Shown here: positions 9,411 to 16,225 of the stretch, in pieces
How the letters are laid out: every line of letters starts with the position of its first letter
How positions within the stretch are numbered: position 1 is the stretch's first letter
The notes under the pieces: model-generated
Seen by the model: the letters and a program-made list of their open reading frames with translations, nothing else
Told to the model about the DNA's origin: nothing
Database searches by the model: none
Made by a program: the position numbers and the translations under genes
Source of the DNA: Bacteroidota bacterium
Lineage (GTDB): Bacteria > Bacteroidota > Bacteroidia > Chitinophagales > Chitinophagaceae
Reading direction: 5' to 3'
DNA length: 35,086 bases
Assembly (NCBI GenBank): GCA_013285855.1
Contig: JABDGW010000030.1
Coordinates: 1 to 35,086 of the forward strand

Positions 9411-10313
9411 ATGCAATCAACACTTGTAATATTAGCTGCAGGCATGGCAAGCCGGTATGGAAGCATGAAACAAACGCAATCATTTGGCCCATCAGGTGAA
9501 ACAATAATGGAGTATTCTGTTTATGATGCTATTGAAGCAGGTTTTGGAAAAGTGATCTTTATTATACGTGAAGATTTTTCAGATAGTTTTAAAGCGATGA
9601 TTGAACCAAAACTAAAAGGTAAAATAGAGATTGAATATGTTTATCAAAGCCTTGATAAATTTACAGAAGGCAGAGCTATAAATCCTCAGCGAACAAAGCC
9701 CTGGGGAACTGCACATGCTGTGCTTTGCTGTAAAGGCAGGGTAAATGAACCTTTTGCAGTAATTAATGCCGATGATTTTTATGGTAAAGATTCTTACAGA
9801 AAAGCATTCGACTTTTTGCAAACACGCTGTAATGGAAAAACTTATGCAGTTATTGCTTATGACCTATCTAACACATTAAGCGAATATGGCAGCGTAAGCC
9901 GCGGAGTAATTTCAGTAAACGATAATAATGAAATGACAGATATTAAAGAATGTTTGAAAATTTACAAAAAAGACGATGCCATAATTTATCAGGATGAAAA
10001 TGGTAGCACTACTGAGTTTTTAAAAGATACAAAAGTGAGCATGAACTTTTTTTGTTATGCGCCACAGTTTATTAATTTGTGCGAAGAACAGTTTCAGAAA
10101 TTTTTGGATGAAAATGCGCAAAGTCTTAAAGCGGAATTTTTAATCCCCGGCATGACAGATTATTTTATAAAATCAGGCAAAGGAAAAGTAGAAGTTATTC
10201 CAATAGGTGCAAAATGGTTTGGTGTAACATATAAAGAAGATGCGCCGTTTGTAGAAGCAACAGTAAAACATCTTGTTGAGAAAGGCGAATACCCGGATAA
10301 TTTATGGAAGTAA
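9411..10313 (+). CDS. Sugar-phosphate nucleotidyltransferase family protein
   Basis: 300-residue GT-A-type nucleotidyltransferase that would join a sugar phosphate to an NTP. The N-terminal nucleotide-binding loop reads LAAGMASRYGSMKQ (residues 8-21), a variant of the G-x-G-T-R signature; further on are FGPSGETIMEYSVYDAIEAG, PWGTAHAVLCC (the region contacting the base) and NADDFYGKD, where the acidic pair would bind Mg2+. It stands alone in the plus orientation between two minus-strand genes and ends at a strong hairpin terminator. The specific sugar and nucleotide cannot be read from the sequence, hence no symbol. Confidence 0.85.
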   Translation: MQSTLVILAAGMASRYGSMKQTQSFGPSGETIMEYSVYDAIEAGFGKVIFIIREDFSDSFKAMIEPKLKGKIEIEYVYQSLDKFTEGRAINPQRTKPWGTAHAVLCCKGRVNEPFAVINADDFYGKDSYRKAFDFLQTRCNGKTYAVIAYDLSNTLSEYGSVSRGVISVNDNNEMTDIKECLKIYKKDDAIIYQDENGSTTEFLKDTKVSMNFFCYAPQFINLCEEQFQKFLDENAQSLKAEFLIPGMTDYFIKSGKGKVEVIPIGAKWFGVTYKEDAPFVEATVKHLVEKGEYPDNLWK

Positions 10314-10342
10314 TTTTAATAGGTTAAGCTCATTGTAACCTC

Positions 10343-10377
10343 AAAAAAAATCCTGCGTTCAACGCAGGATTTTTTAT
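10343..10377. terminator. Bidirectional rho-independent terminator
   Basis: AATCCTGCGTT (10349-10359) and AACGCAGGATT (10361-10371) are perfectly complementary. An A-run precedes the stem (10343-10350) and a T-run follows it (10370-10375), so the hairpin works on both strands. It separates the convergent nucleotidyltransferase (ends 10313) and protease (ends 10393) genes. Confidence 0.88.
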
Positions 10378-10392
10378 TTAAAAATAAATTCA

Positions 10393-11511
10393 TTAATTAT
10401 AAGCTTTCACCAGGTATACGTAGCTTTCAGCTTTCTTCACCTGGCTTACCCTGTCCATATTCTTTAATGAAGTAGTGAGTGGCAGTTTTATATTTTTAAA
10501 TGATGTATCAATTGCTTTAAGGCTGTCAATCATTTTAAAAATATTGTTTGCTTTAAGTGCGAAAACTACATCTTCAGCCTGTGTTTGTTTTGTGGTAATA
10601 ATGCCAACTATTTCGCCGTTTTTATTAAATACAGGTGCACCCGAATTGCCGGGATTTGCAGTAAGGGAAAGCTGGCAGCTTGATGTATCCCCTTTATAAC
10701 CTGTTTTAGCGCTTAAATAACCCATGTTGTAAACAATCTCATCACGCGGATAACCTAAAGTGAATAATTCTTCTCCTAAATCCGGCTGCGTATGGTGAAT
10801 AGCGTAAGGCAATTTTTTTACGGGAGTAAAATCTTTATCATCAATTTTTAATATGGCTAAATCAGTTTTATGATCTACTGATAAAATTATTGAATTATAC
10901 TCATGGCCATTATTATCTGTTACAATTGCACCGCTGCCATCTAATACGTGAGCATTGGTTACAAGATAACCTTTGCCATCAATTAAAAAAGCAGTGCCAC
11001 CTGTTTTTACTGTAGCGCCTTTTGGAACTTTATTCTTGGGTTCGTTAGCTTCTTTAATAAGCGTATTATTTGTTTTAATTTGATTAGCTTTTATTTCATC
11101 AACAACCCTGCTTAAATGTTCAAGTTGGGTTTTATCAGCCGCGGGTGAAAAATACATTGCGAGTGCGCTTATAAATAATGCCGTTATACATGCAATGGAG
11201 GCTGCAATGGCGGTAACTTTTTTATAGCGGTGCCATAGCTGAACAACCTTGCCTGTAAAGCCTTCCGGTTCTTCGCTGTTTCTTATTTCGCCGGTATCTG
11301 AAAGTTTTGTATGAATATGGTGAAGAGAATCCTTAAAATTTTTCACATCAGCATATTCATCCATCTGGAGTAAAAAAAGTTTATGCTCAACCACCATTTG
11401 GTCAATTGCAGGGTTGTTTGTGCGCAGCTCTTCGAAAAAGTTTTTTTCTTCTGCGAGCATTTTGTTTGCCAGGTAGCGCTCGATTGTATTTAATAAAAGA
11501 ATGTCTTCCAT
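10393..11511 (-). CDS. Membrane-anchored trypsin-like serine protease with cytoplasmic anti-sigma-like N-terminus
   Basis: 372 residues in three parts. Residues 1-70 (IERYLANKMLAEEKNFFEELR and what follows) resemble the cytoplasmic domain of Bacteroidota anti-sigma factors, without a zinc-binding His/Cys set. Residues 99-120 are one membrane helix. Residues 165-325 are an HtrA/trypsin-like protease domain with the full catalytic triad: H188 (TNAHVLDG), D217 (KTDLAILK) and S290 (NPGNSGAPV). No PDZ domain follows; the last 45 residues are unassigned. The start codon overlaps the stop of the upstream ECF sigma gene by one base (TAATG), so the two are translationally coupled. Inference: a sigma regulator whose periplasmic half is a protease, perhaps sensing or processing envelope damage. 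Protease domain assignment is firm; the anti-sigma role rests on context and weak similarity. Confidence 0.85.
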   Translation of the reverse strand: MEDILLLNTIERYLANKMLAEEKNFFEELRTNNPAIDQMVVEHKLFLLQMDEYADVKNFKDSLHHIHTKLSDTGEIRNSEEPEGFTGKVVQLWHRYKKVTAIAASIACITALFISALAMYFSPAADKTQLEHLSRVVDEIKANQIKTNNTLIKEANEPKNKVPKGATVKTGGTAFLIDGKGYLVTNAHVLDGSGAIVTDNNGHEYNSIILSVDHKTDLAILKIDDKDFTPVKKLPYAIHHTQPDLGEELFTLGYPRDEIVYNMGYLSAKTGYKGDTSSCQLSLTANPGNSGAPVFNKNGEIVGIITTKQTQAEDVVFALKANNIFKMIDSLKAIDTSFKNIKLPLTTSLKNMDRVSQVKKAESYVYLVKAYN

Positions 11512-12074
11512 TACTCACCTATATTATATTGCGAAAAGAATAATTTTTTTAAACGTATAAGGCATTTATATTTTTGATTTTTTGCATTATCTGCATTGGT
11601 ATAACCAAACGATAATGCAATCTTATCCATACTTTTTCTTTCAATATAAAATGCTTCAAGCAAACTTTTGCAGGGTTCACCCAAACTATTTAGCGCCCTG
11701 TCCATAATGCCTAATTCTGCATTTTTTCTTTCATGTATTTCAAGATCTTCTTCAACAGGTATTGATTCAAAGTTTTCAATTCCCGTTGCGGTTTTTCCAA
11801 TTTGCTGAAGGCGTTTAAGCCATAATCTTCTGCAAATGGAATATATATACGTTTTTATCTGGCTGGTAAGTACAAACGATTCGGATTTAGCTTTTTGGTA
11901 CAATGTAATCATTGCTTCCTGAAAAATATCCCTTGCTTCGTCGTAAGAACCATTGTTATTAAGAATAAAAGCCAGCACCATATTGAAATTGTCTTTATAA
12001 ATGGTTTCTGCAGCTTTTGAATCGTTATTTGCCAGTGCTTTTAATAAAACTTGTTCGTTTGTATCGCCCTTCAC
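11511..12074 (-). CDS. ECF-type RNA polymerase sigma factor
   Basis: Sigma-70 family extracytoplasmic-function factor. Region 2 is seen in NMVLAFILNNNGSYDEARDIFQ and EAMITLYQKAKSE through IYSICRRLWLKRL; region 4 is the C-terminal helix-turn-helix (LLEAFYIERKSMDKIALSFG, then AKNQKYKCLIRLKKLF). There is no ATG. I take GTG at 12074 (about 187 residues, opening KGDTNEQVLLKALANND, the usual family start). A TTG at 12116 would give 201 residues, but that extension runs into an upstream inverted repeat. The gene overlaps the protease/anti-sigma gene by one base. Likely autoregulated through the inverted AAAGTAACCC sites upstream. Confidence 0.88.
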   Translation of the reverse strand: MKGDTNEQVLLKALANNDSKAAETIYKDNFNMVLAFILNNNGSYDEARDIFQEAMITLYQKAKSESFVLTSQIKTYIYSICRRLWLKRLQQIGKTATGIENFESIPVEEDLEIHERKNAELGIMDRALNSLGEPCKSLLEAFYIERKSMDKIALSFGYTNADNAKNQKYKCLIRLKKLFFSQYNIGE

Positions 12075-12104
12075 CTGCGTGTGATTTAATACCTGATTGC
12101 AGTA

Positions 12105-12166
12105 AAAGTAACCCAAAAATATTTTCAGGAATTTTTTAAAAATATTTTTATGTCGCGGGTTACTTT
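12105..12166. promoter_or_regulatory. Inverted repeat AAAGTAACCC / GGGTTACTTT between the ECF operon and the Met-rich lipoprotein
   Basis: Perfect 10-bp arms at 12105-12114 and 12157-12166, 42 bp apart, flank an A/T-rich core that itself contains the palindromic run AAAAATATTTTT. Each arm contains GTAAC, similar to the AAC-containing -35 boxes of many ECF promoters, and the arms point inwards. This could be a shared ECF promoter pair or an operator. Function is inferred from position only. Confidence 0.45.
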
Positions 12167-12218
12167 AATATGTTTTGGGTATTAAAACAAAAATTACATC
12201 ACAAAAACACAAACAAAA

Positions 12219-12413
12219 ATGAAAAAGCTTTTGATCGTTTTAGCTATCGGCGCATTTGCTGCCTGTAACAGTAGTTCTAATACAACTGCAACTGATTCTA
12301 CATCAACAATGAGTACTGATACAACTATGATGGCTCCTGATACATCAAGCATGATGGCTCCGGATAGCACATCTATGATGAGCGATACTGCGCACAAAGA
12401 TTCAATTAAGTAA
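12219..12413 (+). CDS. Small Met/Asp/Ser/Thr-rich lipoprotein with internal 24-bp repeats
   Basis: 64 residues. Signal peptide with lipobox AFAAC, lipidated cysteine at residue 16. The mature part is only Ser, Thr, Asp, Met, Asn and Ala with an MMAPD motif repeated: the DNA repeats of 24 bp lie at 12327-12350 and 12351-12374, with a partial third copy starting at 12375. Eleven or so Met residues in a short exported peptide is unusual. It is divergent from the ECF sigma operon across the AAAGTAACCC inverted repeat and could be in its regulon. Function unknown. Confidence 0.7.
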   Translation: MKKLLIVLAIGAFAACNSSSNTTATDSTSTMSTDTTMMAPDTSSMMAPDSTSMMSDTAHKDSIK

Positions 12414-12463
12414 TTTTCGAATTAATTATAACTAAGCAGTGTTATTTGAATTGAGGTAGTGAG

Positions 12464-12507
12464 CTTGCCACTGCATGTTTGGTTAAATTTTTTTTCATAT
12501 GGCAAGC
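12464..12507 (+). repeat. Inverted repeat GCTTGCCA / TGGCAAGC
   Basis: Perfect 8-bp arms at 12464-12471 and 12500-12507 with a 28-nt A/T-rich loop. It sits just upstream of a terminator hairpin at 12519-12548. The pair could belong to the 3' end of the lipoprotein transcript or to a short non-coding RNA. The 369-bp gap 12414-12782 also holds the terminator, promoter, leader peptide and attenuator listed separately. Confidence 0.5.
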
Positions 12508-12518
12508 AATCGTTAGAG

Positions 12519-12548
12519 GCCGTTCCGTTTCCACGGAAGGGCTTTTTT
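12519..12548 (+). terminator. Rho-independent terminator
   Basis: Stem GCC-g-TTCCGT, loop TTCC, then ACGGAA-g-GGC with one G/G mismatch, followed by six T's. It follows the Met-rich lipoprotein by about 105 bp and lies upstream of the phe-leader promoter, so it insulates the two transcription units. Confidence 0.75.
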
Positions 12549-12583
12549 CTTTTATATACAACAATAATTATTTCACTTAAAAC

Positions 12584-12614
12584 TTTGCTTAGTTGTTTCT
12601 TACTGTTATTTTTG
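12584..12614 (+). promoter_or_regulatory. Bacteroidota-type promoter for the phe leader and pheA operon
   Basis: TTTG at 12584-12587, a 19-bp spacer, then TATTTTTG at 12607-12614. Both boxes and the spacing match the published phylum consensus TTTG-N19-TAnnTTTG exactly. Transcription would start at about 12617-12621, at or just before the leader-peptide ATG at 12622, so the leader would be translated with little or no 5' UTR. Confidence 0.75.
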
Positions 12615-12621
12615 AGGCGAA

Positions 12622-12684
12622 ATGAAAAATTCTTATACACATACTTTTTACTTTTTCTTTTATTTTAAAAGAAAGGCCGGGTAA
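12622..12684 (+). CDS. Phe/Tyr-rich leader peptide of a pheA attenuator
   Basis: A 20-codon ORF: ATG at 12622, TAA at 12682-12684. The peptide contains THTFYFFFYFKRK. Phe codons are at positions 9, 11, 12, 13 and 15; Tyr codons at 5, 10 and 14. Seven consecutive codons (9-15) are aromatic. The layout is analogous to the E. coli PheL leader, which is likewise short and Phe-rich and lies before pheA. Its last two sense codons (GCC GGG) are the first arm of the antiterminator stem, so a ribosome reaching the stop would mask that arm. It is too short for standard gene callers. Coding status is inferred from composition and position; the regulatory fit is strong. Confidence 0.8.
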   Translation: MKNSYTHTFYFFFYFKRKAG

Positions 12685-12716
12685 TGTGTTTTGCATAAAA
12701 AATTACATATCCCGGC
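12676..12716 (+). promoter_or_regulatory. Antiterminator stem of the pheA attenuator
   Basis: Arm 1 GCCGGG (12676-12681) pairs with arm 2 CCCGGC (12711-12716); past a 2x2 internal loop, ATGT pairs with ACAT to extend it. Arm 2 is also the left arm of the downstream terminator, so the two structures exclude each other. With the ribosome stalled on the aromatic codons (12646-12666), arm 1 is free and this stem should form, allowing readthrough into pheA. Confidence 0.72.
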
Positions 12717-12737
12717 TATAAAAGGCCGGGATTTTTT
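12709..12737 (+). terminator. Attenuator terminator upstream of pheA
   Basis: ATCCCGGC (12709-12716) pairs with GCCGGGAT (12725-12732) around a loop of TATAAAAG, closed further by a U-G wobble, and runs into T's at 12732-12737. It ends 45 bp before the pheA ATG. Its left arm is shared with the antiterminator stem. Confidence 0.8.
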
Positions 12738-12782
12738 GTTATAAAATGAACCTTTATGGCAAATAAAAATCTATAATTATAC

Positions 12783-13613
12783 ATGAAAAATAAGGTGTAC
12801 ATACAAGGCTATGAAGGCAGTTTTCACCAGGCCGCTGCTTTACATTTTTTTGGAAAAAACATCCAGGTTATTCCTTGCGATACATTTAACGAAGTAGTAA
12901 AAAAAACTGCTATAAAACAGGATGCCGCCCACGGTATAATGGCAATTGAAAATTCTATAGTCGGCAGTATCCTTGCTAATTATAGCCTTTTGCAAAAAAA
13001 CAATCTTACTATTATTGGCGAAGTGTATTTACAGATTGACCAAAATTTGCTGGTAAATAAAGATATAAAGCTGGAAGATATCCATGAAGTACATTCTCAT
13101 CCAATGGCTTTGCAGCAATGCTTCGATTATCTTGATAAACATAATTGGAAACTGGTGGAAACAGAAGATACTGCTTTAAGCGCCAAACATATTCATCAGC
13201 ATAAAAGCAAACATATTGCTGCTGTTGCCAGTAAACTGGCTGCTGAATTATTTGATCTGAAAATAATCGTCCCGCATATTCATACTATGAAAAATAATTA
13301 CACCCGCTTTCTTGTATTGCATCATGCTGACCTGGCGCAGCCGGTTGCAAATGCGAACAAGGCATCAGTAAATTTTCATACAGATCATTCAAAAGGCAGC
13401 CTGGCAAAAGTGCTTACCAAAATTGCAGAGGCAGACATTAATTTAAGCAAACTGCAAAGCTTTCCTATTGCCGGCAGCAATTTTAAATACAGTTTTCATG
13501 CAGACCTTGAATTTGACACTACACATCAATTTGAAAAAGTAGTTGAAACCATCAAACCAATTACCCAGAATTTAAAAATTTACGGTGTTTATAAAAATGG
13601 CAAACTAAAGTAA
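12783..13613 (+). CDS. pheA: Prephenate dehydratase
   Basis: Converts prephenate to phenylpyruvate, the committed step to phenylalanine. 276 residues, monofunctional (no chorismate mutase domain). The PDT domain opens VYIQGYEGSFHQAAALHFF, has AIENSIVGSI, and keeps the hallmark T174-R175-F176. The C-terminal ACT domain (about 195-270) has SVNFHTDHSKGSLAKVLT and DINLSKLQSFPI; the classical ESRP Phe-binding motif is replaced by LQSFP, so allosteric binding may differ. Preceded by the Phe/Tyr attenuator and followed after 2 bp by an aminotransferase gene, the usual operon order in Bacteroidota. It is likely regulated by attenuation. Confidence 0.95.
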   Translation: MKNKVYIQGYEGSFHQAAALHFFGKNIQVIPCDTFNEVVKKTAIKQDAAHGIMAIENSIVGSILANYSLLQKNNLTIIGEVYLQIDQNLLVNKDIKLEDIHEVHSHPMALQQCFDYLDKHNWKLVETEDTALSAKHIHQHKSKHIAAVASKLAAELFDLKIIVPHIHTMKNNYTRFLVLHHADLAQPVANANKASVNFHTDHSKGSLAKVLTKIAEADINLSKLQSFPIAGSNFKYSFHADLEFDTTHQFEKVVETIKPITQNLKIYGVYKNGKLK

Positions 13614-13615
13614 TT

Positions 13616-13972
13616 ATGATAGCAACTGCAAAGCGTCTTGACAGTGTAAATGAATATTATTTCTCACAAAAACTAAGAGAAATAGATGCACTTAATAAAC
13701 AGGGGAAGAATATAATTAACCTTGGCATTGGTAGTCCTGATATGCCGCCCCACGCTGAGGTAATAAAAGTTTTACAGGAAGAAAGCACTAAGCCAAATGT
13801 GCATGGATACCAGAATTATAAAGGCTCGCCGGTTTTACGCAATGCATTTGCCAACTGGTATAAGCAATGGTATAATGTTGAGTTGAACGCTGATGAAGAA
13901 ATTCTTCCATTGATTGGAAGCAAAGAGGGCATCATGCATATTTGTATGACTTATTTTGAAAAAGGGTGTTGA
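13616..13972 (+). pseudogene. Class I/II (aspartate/aromatic-type) aminotransferase, 5' fragment only
   Basis: The 118 residues match the N-terminal third of PLP-dependent class I/II aminotransferases (full length about 385-400): NLGIGSPDMPPHAEVI, VHGYQNYKGSPVLRNAFANW and LPLIGSKEGIMHICMTYFEKG are typical. The reading then stops abruptly (GC, stop) at the point where the next homologous residues would lead to the PLP-lysine domain. The catalytic lysine region is absent, so the product cannot be active. The sequence after about 13959-13966 belongs to a RelA/SpoT gene in another frame. Starts 2 bp after pheA; in related genomes this gene, then prephenate dehydrogenase and DAHP synthase, would continue the operon. 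All those are missing here. Confidence 0.85.
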
Positions 13973-15398
13973 TTTCGATGAAGTATATGACCTGTTTGCC
14001 ATTCGTATAATTGTTCATTCATCTCCTGAAAAAGAAAAAGAAGAATGCTGGAAAGTATATTCACTTATTACGGATGAATACCTTCCCTCACCTGAACGTT
14101 TGAGGGATTGGATCAGCAATCCTAAAAGCAATGGATATGAAGCTTTGCATACAACCGTTATGGGTCCGCAGGGCAAATGGGTTGAAGTACAGATACGTAC
14201 AAACCGCATGAATGAAATTGCAGAAAAAGGTTTGGCTGCACATTATAAATATAAAGAAGGCAGCGCAGATGAGGACAGGTTTGATAAATGGTTTGCGCAG
14301 ATACGTGAAGTGATAAGCAGTCAGGATACTGACAGTGTAGATTTTTTGCAGGATTTTAAAACCAGTTTTCTTGCTGAAGAAATTTATGTGTTTACGCCAA
14401 AAGGCGATGTGAAAATGTTGCCTGTAAGCAGCACTGCGCTTGACTTTGCCTTTGCCATTCACTCTGCTGTTGGCAGCCATTGTATTGGTGCAAAAGTGAA
14501 TCATAAGCTTGTGCCTATAAGCCATAAGCTGCGCAGCGGAGACCAGGTTGAAATTATTACAAGCAATAAACAAAAACCTTCTGACGACTGGTTAAAATTT
14601 GTAGTTACTGCAAAAGCAAGAACAAAAATTAAAGATTCACTTAAAGAAGAAAAAAGAACAACTGCAGAAGACGGTAAAGAAATGTTGAGGCGCAAGCTCG
14701 AAAGTAAAGGTGCTGCTTTAAGCCAGCATAATATTGATGAACTGGTAAATTTTTATAAAGTTCCATCGCAGCTTGACCTGTTTTATAACATTGCCATAAA
14801 ACATACTGATCTTAAAGATCTGAAGGAATTCCAGGTAAACGGCGATAAACTGATTCCTGTTAAGCCGGTAAAAATTATTACAGAAGTAAAGCCGGAAGCT
14901 GATGCAAAACCAACAACTAAAAAGGATTCAGAACTAATCATTTTTGGTGAAAGCAGCGATAAGATAAAATATTCGCTTGCTAAATGTTGCAGTCCAATAC
15001 CAGGCGATGATGTTTTTGGTTTTGTAAGTACAGGCAAAGGCCTTATTATTCACAGAACAAATTGCCCGAATGCAGCACGGCTAATGGCAAATTATGCCCC
15101 GCGCATTGTAAAAACAAAATGGGCAAAGAACAAAGAAATTTCTTTTTTAACCGGTGTGAAAATAATTGGTATTGACGATGTAGGCGTTATAAATAAAATA
15201 ACCAATATAATAAGCGGTGAACTGCGCATAAACATTTCAGCGCTTACTATTGAATCAGGTGATGGATTGTTTGAAGGAATGATAAAAGTATTCGTTCACG
15301 ATAAAGAAGAACTAGATGATCTCGTAATAAAATTAAAGCAACTAAACGGGATACAGGAAGTACAGAGATTTGATACAGAGGACGCTAATTTTTCTTAA
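13956..15398 (+). pseudogene. RelA/SpoT-family (p)ppGpp synthetase/hydrolase, N-terminally truncated
   Basis: The reading frame enters at KKGVDFDEVYDLFAIRI, in the middle of the synthetase domain. Present: the second half of that domain with NPKSNGYEALHT (residues 55-65) and WVEVQIRT (75-82), a TGS domain (about 142-204), the helical region, the conserved CCSPIPGDDVFGF region (about 340-375) and a C-terminal ACT domain. Absent: the whole HD hydrolase domain and the ATP-binding first half of the synthetase, about 260 residues of a roughly 740-residue protein. A TTG at 13956 could start translation, but the product would lack both activities. It is joined to the broken aminotransferase at AAAAAGGG (13959-13966). 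Either a deletion remnant or an assembly join. Confidence 0.88.
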
Positions 15399-15828
15399 AA
15401 TTTTTTGTTGTGAGTGTGGTAACGGCCGGTTTTTTTATAATGCCGGGATTATGTTTTACAATACGTTTGTTGCTCCAAAGATTATATGCAGTTTTAAGCA
15501 GTGTAATAACTCCCAGTTTTTTTGCAGAACCTACAATATTCTTTTTAAAACTGAATTTGCCTGAAAAAGGATTTGCAAACATTGCCAGGCTGCTTAATAA
15601 TATTTTCCATGTTCCGTTTGCTATAAGTTTATTAAGAAAAGAAGGCAATAAGCTATCTGCTGTTGATCTTACTATATGTTGCGGCAATTTGCGAAACTGG
15701 TTTTCAAGTTTTTCTTCTTCTTTTTTTAAAGATGTTTTTAAAAATTCAATTTCTTCTTTCAATTCTTTCAAATTGGTAACATTTGAAAGATCGTAAACGC
15801 CGTTTGCTGTTGCAATCCTTGTTGACAT
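15385..15828 (-). CDS. Hypothetical protein with N-terminal coiled coil
   Basis: 147 residues, not a family I recognise by name. Residues 20-50 (NLKELKEEIEFLKTSLKKEEE) look like a coiled coil; the second half has a moderately hydrophobic stretch (WKILLSSLAMFANP) and a basic tail. It starts one base after the holin-like gene's stop and forms a three-gene minus-strand unit with it and the YtxH gene, so it probably acts at the membrane together with them. Its 3' end overlaps the convergent relA fragment by 14 bp. Confidence 0.65.
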   Translation of the reverse strand: MSTRIATANGVYDLSNVTNLKELKEEIEFLKTSLKKEEEKLENQFRKLPQHIVRSTADSLLPSFLNKLIANGTWKILLSSLAMFANPFSGKFSFKKNIVGSAKKLGVITLLKTAYNLWSNKRIVKHNPGIIKKPAVTTLTTKNFKKN

Positions 15829-15829
15829 A

Positions 15830-16183
15830 CTAATCTTTTTTATGAAATAGTTGAATCAATTTATTGATAAATGTATTTTGAAGCATTTTCTTTAACCCAA
15901 ACATTACAAACAAAAATACCAAAAGGTAAAATAGCGTAACAATGCCAAAGCCTGCGGCATTACTGCCCAAAATTTCGCCCAGCCATACGCCTGCCGTAAT
16001 ACTTAAAAAGATCAGGAGAAACAAGCCGATCAGCACAAGTAATGTAGTCGTAATTATAGCTGCAGCTATCTTCGAAATTTTTTCAGTTGCCTCCAGGCGA
16101 AAAAGCAAAAAACGTTGTTGCAAATACTGTTTTATGGTGCTTTTTATATCCTGAAAATAATTCGGGTTTGTTTCTTCCTTCAT
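15830..16183 (-). CDS. Phage holin family / Phage_holin_3_6-like membrane protein
   Basis: 117 residues with a basic N-terminal amphipathic part (IKQYLQQRFLLFRLEATEKISKI) and two membrane helices at about 40-62 and 75-97 with a GEILGSN turn between them. This is the pattern of the small membrane family annotated in genomes as phage holin superfamily 6; in Bacteroidota it is usually a housekeeping or stress-linked gene beside ytxH and not a phage lysis gene. No phage genes are nearby. Confidence 0.75.
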   Translation of the reverse strand: MKEETNPNYFQDIKSTIKQYLQQRFLLFRLEATEKISKIAAAIITTTLLVLIGLFLLIFLSITAGVWLGEILGSNAAGFGIVTLFYLLVFLFVMFGLKKMLQNTFINKLIQLFHKKD

Positions 16184-16225
16184 TTATATTGATTTTATCT
16201 GTGTAGGATTAATATTGCGGATAAT

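Noticed and set aside
12459-12668. 69-codon plus-strand ORF across the terminator and into the phe leader region
   Set aside because: It reads through a terminator hairpin, is in a different frame from the aromatic leader peptide, and its hydrophobic composition follows from the T-rich sequence.
12584-12782. T-box or other riboswitch upstream of pheA
   Set aside because: No T-box sequence or Stem I pattern; the aromatic leader peptide and paired hairpins explain the region better.
15830-16183. Holin-like gene as sign of a prophage
   Set aside because: No lysis, capsid, integrase or terminase genes nearby; it sits in a ytxH operon as in many chromosomes of the phylum.
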